From Taeniopygia guttata (Eukaryota; Chordata; Aves; Passeriformes; Estrildidae), in assembly GCF_048771995.1 (NCBI RefSeq), contig NC_133031.1, positions 1,307,001-1,371,000 on the forward strand: a stretch of DNA of 64,000 bases. Reading direction: 5' to 3'. The position numbers and the translations under genes are program-made. The notes below the pieces were generated by a model. It was not told where the DNA came from, did not search any database, and saw only the letters and a program-made list of their open reading frames with translations. The first letter of the stretch is position 1. Each line of letters begins with the position of its first letter. Shown piece by piece: positions 62,083-64,000 of the stretch.

Positions 62083-63740
62083 AATAATGTGGTACCAAGA
62101 CATTAGTTATAAATGTTTGACATCAAGGTGACCAGGATCCAAGGTGTAACCTGGAGACAGGAGGGTTTCACAACAGCCACACCCCCAAAGCAGCTCACAA
62201 GGCTGTGTCACCTCACCTGCTGCCTCTGGAGCCCTGGGAGGAGCAGCAAAGCCAGGAGACATTACTGACATCTTGCTGCAAACATGCTGGAGGGAACTGG
62301 AATTGGAAAACGGTGATTTTCTTCCAAAATTCTCCTTTTGTTCCATTTAACTGATTGCAAAGTTAGGGAAGGTGGAAGAATGATCTGTAGGATTTTTAAT
62401 TCATAAGCACTGTAGTTTCATGGGGTTTTAAAACCAACAGCCTAGAAATTACTCTGCCCCAGCATCCTGAGCTTACAAACATAGCAGCCCCAAGAGGAAA
62501 GGCACAGTTTAGGGTTATTCTTGCTGTCCATGCTGGCCTAGGTCAGGCACTGCTGTGCTTGTATGGTAATAAATGACCCTGGGCCATCCCATAATGGCAG
62601 CCAGTGACACACAGGTAGCTCTGGCTTTTGAGGAGCCCTTTCACCTTAGCAAATGTAGAAGGCCATGCCAAAGGATCTACGGAATGGCCAAGCAAAGATG
62701 TCTTGTGGAACAAATGTAGTCTGGGAAGAATTCATGACACGGCAAAAAGACAAGTTAGATCCTTCTAAAAAAAATAGTCCAGGTGGATTTCAAATTCAAA
62801 AGTATTTAGAAAAAGCTAGTTTTTCTTAAGTATATTGCAGAGCTCTGGACCAGCTGGATTTACCTTCACTGCACACTTTGAGTGCAGACATTCAGCACTC
62901 ACCAACACAGTCCTGCATTTAGGAAGTCTGTCAGAACTAACTTAATTCCCTAAAGTTGCTTTGGAAAAGTCTCCCCATTCCTAAGATGCAAGGTCACACA
63001 CTGGTCTCAGAATAATGACTTATTTCAAAGTTCTCTTGTGCAGCAATCAGGAAAGTTTTTTCTAGTTAATGTCTCATTTATCTGAACTGCCAAATACAAC
63101 AGCAGATTTATGTGGGCTCACAGAAGAGAGCAGGGAGCAGAACACAGATTCCTGTTCATGTTTCTAAAGGCCTTCTAAAGAGCTGTCACCTCTGCTGGCT
63201 TGCACTCAGTGCTTCACTACATCACTACACCCAGTTGTTCCAACACTTTGGGTGTTCCATCTAACATTTTCAAGCTTACATTCCAAGGCGTGGTCTTGGC
63301 CAAGGACAAGTCTTTGGATACTGCAGGCTGGACCCAGGTTTAGGGCTCAGACTCCGGGGGTGATGATGCCCATCAGAGCCCTGGCCCAACAGCACCTGTT
63401 AGAAATCCTGTGTGCCACAAACCAGATCCACTGCAGTGGGGCCACTCTCACCCCTGTGAGGGAGCTCCTGGGGACTGCAGGCTGGCTTTGGGCACTCGAC
63501 ACATCGCTCCCTCCCAACTGCAGCATGGGCCCAGCTGTGCCAGAGCTTGTCACTGCAGGAGAAGCAGTATTATTTTCAACTGTGTGCTTCTAACTAATGC
63601 AACAGCATTTTCAAATAATTTAAGCAAGTGTTATCGTACAGATTTAGAGCAAAACGTTGGCATGTATAATTAGTAAGTAAGTGGGGGGAAAGATGAAAAA
63701 TCATTGGAAATTCAAGGCAGGAAAACATAGTGGCAAAATA
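62077..63740 (-). other. CTNNA3: Probable CTNNA3 3' UTR
   Basis: This is the sequence directly after the CTNNA3 stop codon in the direction of transcription. No further coding similarity or transposable element is recognised in it. The first poly(A)-signal-like hexamers I see on the minus strand are ATTAAA at 62395-62400 and AATAAA at 62077-62082, which would give 3' UTRs of about 1.34 or 1.66 kb. The far end is therefore an inference; RNA evidence would be needed to choose between the two or to find a more distal site. Confidence 0.5.
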
Positions 63741-64000
63741 TCAGACTACTTCTCTGCCTCTGAATTCACTCATGACTTGAACAGGATGGATTCTCTTCTT
63801 TGCAGAACCTTTTCTGACAGCAGCATAGATTTCTTCTGGCTTCTCTCTTTTAATCAGGGGCTTCTTTTCTGGAGCCTTCATTCTCCACATCACAACTGGA
63901 TGTCGTGGGCCAGTAGGACTCTGAATCTTGATAATCTTTGTGGATGCAATATAGGACATCTTCACTGTCTGCACCACAGAGTTCATTAAGTTTTTGGCAG
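63741..64000 (-). CDS. CTNNA3: CTNNA3 (alphaT-catenin), C-terminal coding exon, 5' end beyond window
   Basis: Alpha-catenins link the cadherin/beta-catenin adhesion complex to F-actin. AlphaT-catenin is the form enriched in heart and testis. On the minus strand the open frame enters at 64000 and ends at a TGA at 63743-63741, giving about 85 codons. It begins AKNLMNSVVQTVK, followed by MSYIASTK, then VVMWRMKAPEKKPLIKREK, and ends HPVQVMSEFRGREVV. The NLMN-VVQTVK helix and the MKAPEKKPL-KREK block belong to the C-terminal actin-binding region of all alpha-catenins. The MSYIASTK and MSEFRGR versions are alphaT-like; the alphaE and alphaN proteins end SEFKAMDSI. There is no frameshift or stop, so it looks functional. 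No splice acceptor is visible before 64000, so the exon continues off the edge. The open frame on the opposite strand is a shadow. I am very sure of alpha-catenin and fairly sure of the alphaT paralogue. Confidence 0.93.
   Translation of the reverse strand, partial: AKNLMNSVVQTVKMSYIASTKIIKIQSPTGPRHPVVMWRMKAPEKKPLIKREKPEEIYAAVRKGSAKKRIHPVQVMSEFRGREVV

Noticed and set aside
63681..63989. 102-codon plus-strand frame
   Set aside because: It is the antisense shadow of the CTNNA3 exon.
1..64000. A novel multi-gene system, CRISPR array or RNA gene cluster
   Set aside because: No repeat-spacer structure, tRNA, rRNA or clustered genes were seen on either strand; the window reads as a bird gene desert beside CTNNA3.

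Overview
The window is vertebrate nuclear DNA, almost certainly from a bird and probably a songbird. The signs are a CR1 LINE tail, several avian-type endogenous retrovirus (ERV) long terminal repeats (LTRs), AT-rich non-coding sequence broken by short GC-rich patches, and no bacterial gene organisation. The only protein-coding sequence I can defend lies at the right edge, on the minus strand at 63741-64000. It is the C-terminal coding exon of an alpha-catenin whose tail matches the alphaT type, CTNNA3. Transcription runs right to left, so nearly all of the window is CTNNA3 3' UTR plus downstream intergenic sequence. In human the region downstream of CTNNA3 is a large gene desert, and the lack of any other recognisable exon here fits that.

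Layout from left to right. Positions 1-4678 are AT-rich with no gene seen. Positions 4679-7313 are an LTR cluster: a 1.35 kb minus-strand LTR, then a plus-strand LTR at 6791-7307 with exact 6-bp target-site duplications. Positions 7314-22454 are non-coding with homopolymer and AAAT microsatellites. An ERVL-type LTR lies at 22455-23015 and a second long avian LTR fragment at 29069-29530, both minus strand. Between 36441 and 38026 two LTRs of different families meet tail to tail. Minor LTR-like pieces lie near 39.94 and 40.44-40.83 kb. A minus-strand LTR lies at 44865-45350 beside a CpG-richer patch. A minus-strand relative of the 6.8 kb LTR lies at 48135-48507, again with exact 6-bp duplications. 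A CR1 fragment lies at 59275-59525. The CTNNA3 3' UTR probably begins at 63740 and runs leftward to a poly(A) signal near 62.4 or 62.08 kb.

There is no operon, CRISPR array, RNA gene or novel multi-gene system that I can support. The most interesting structures are the inverted pair of related LTRs 41 kb apart, the tail-to-tail LTR composite with a protein-like open frame at its outer edge, and the unusually long LTR at 4679-6027. All repeat family assignments rest on recognition of sequence by eye, not on a database search.
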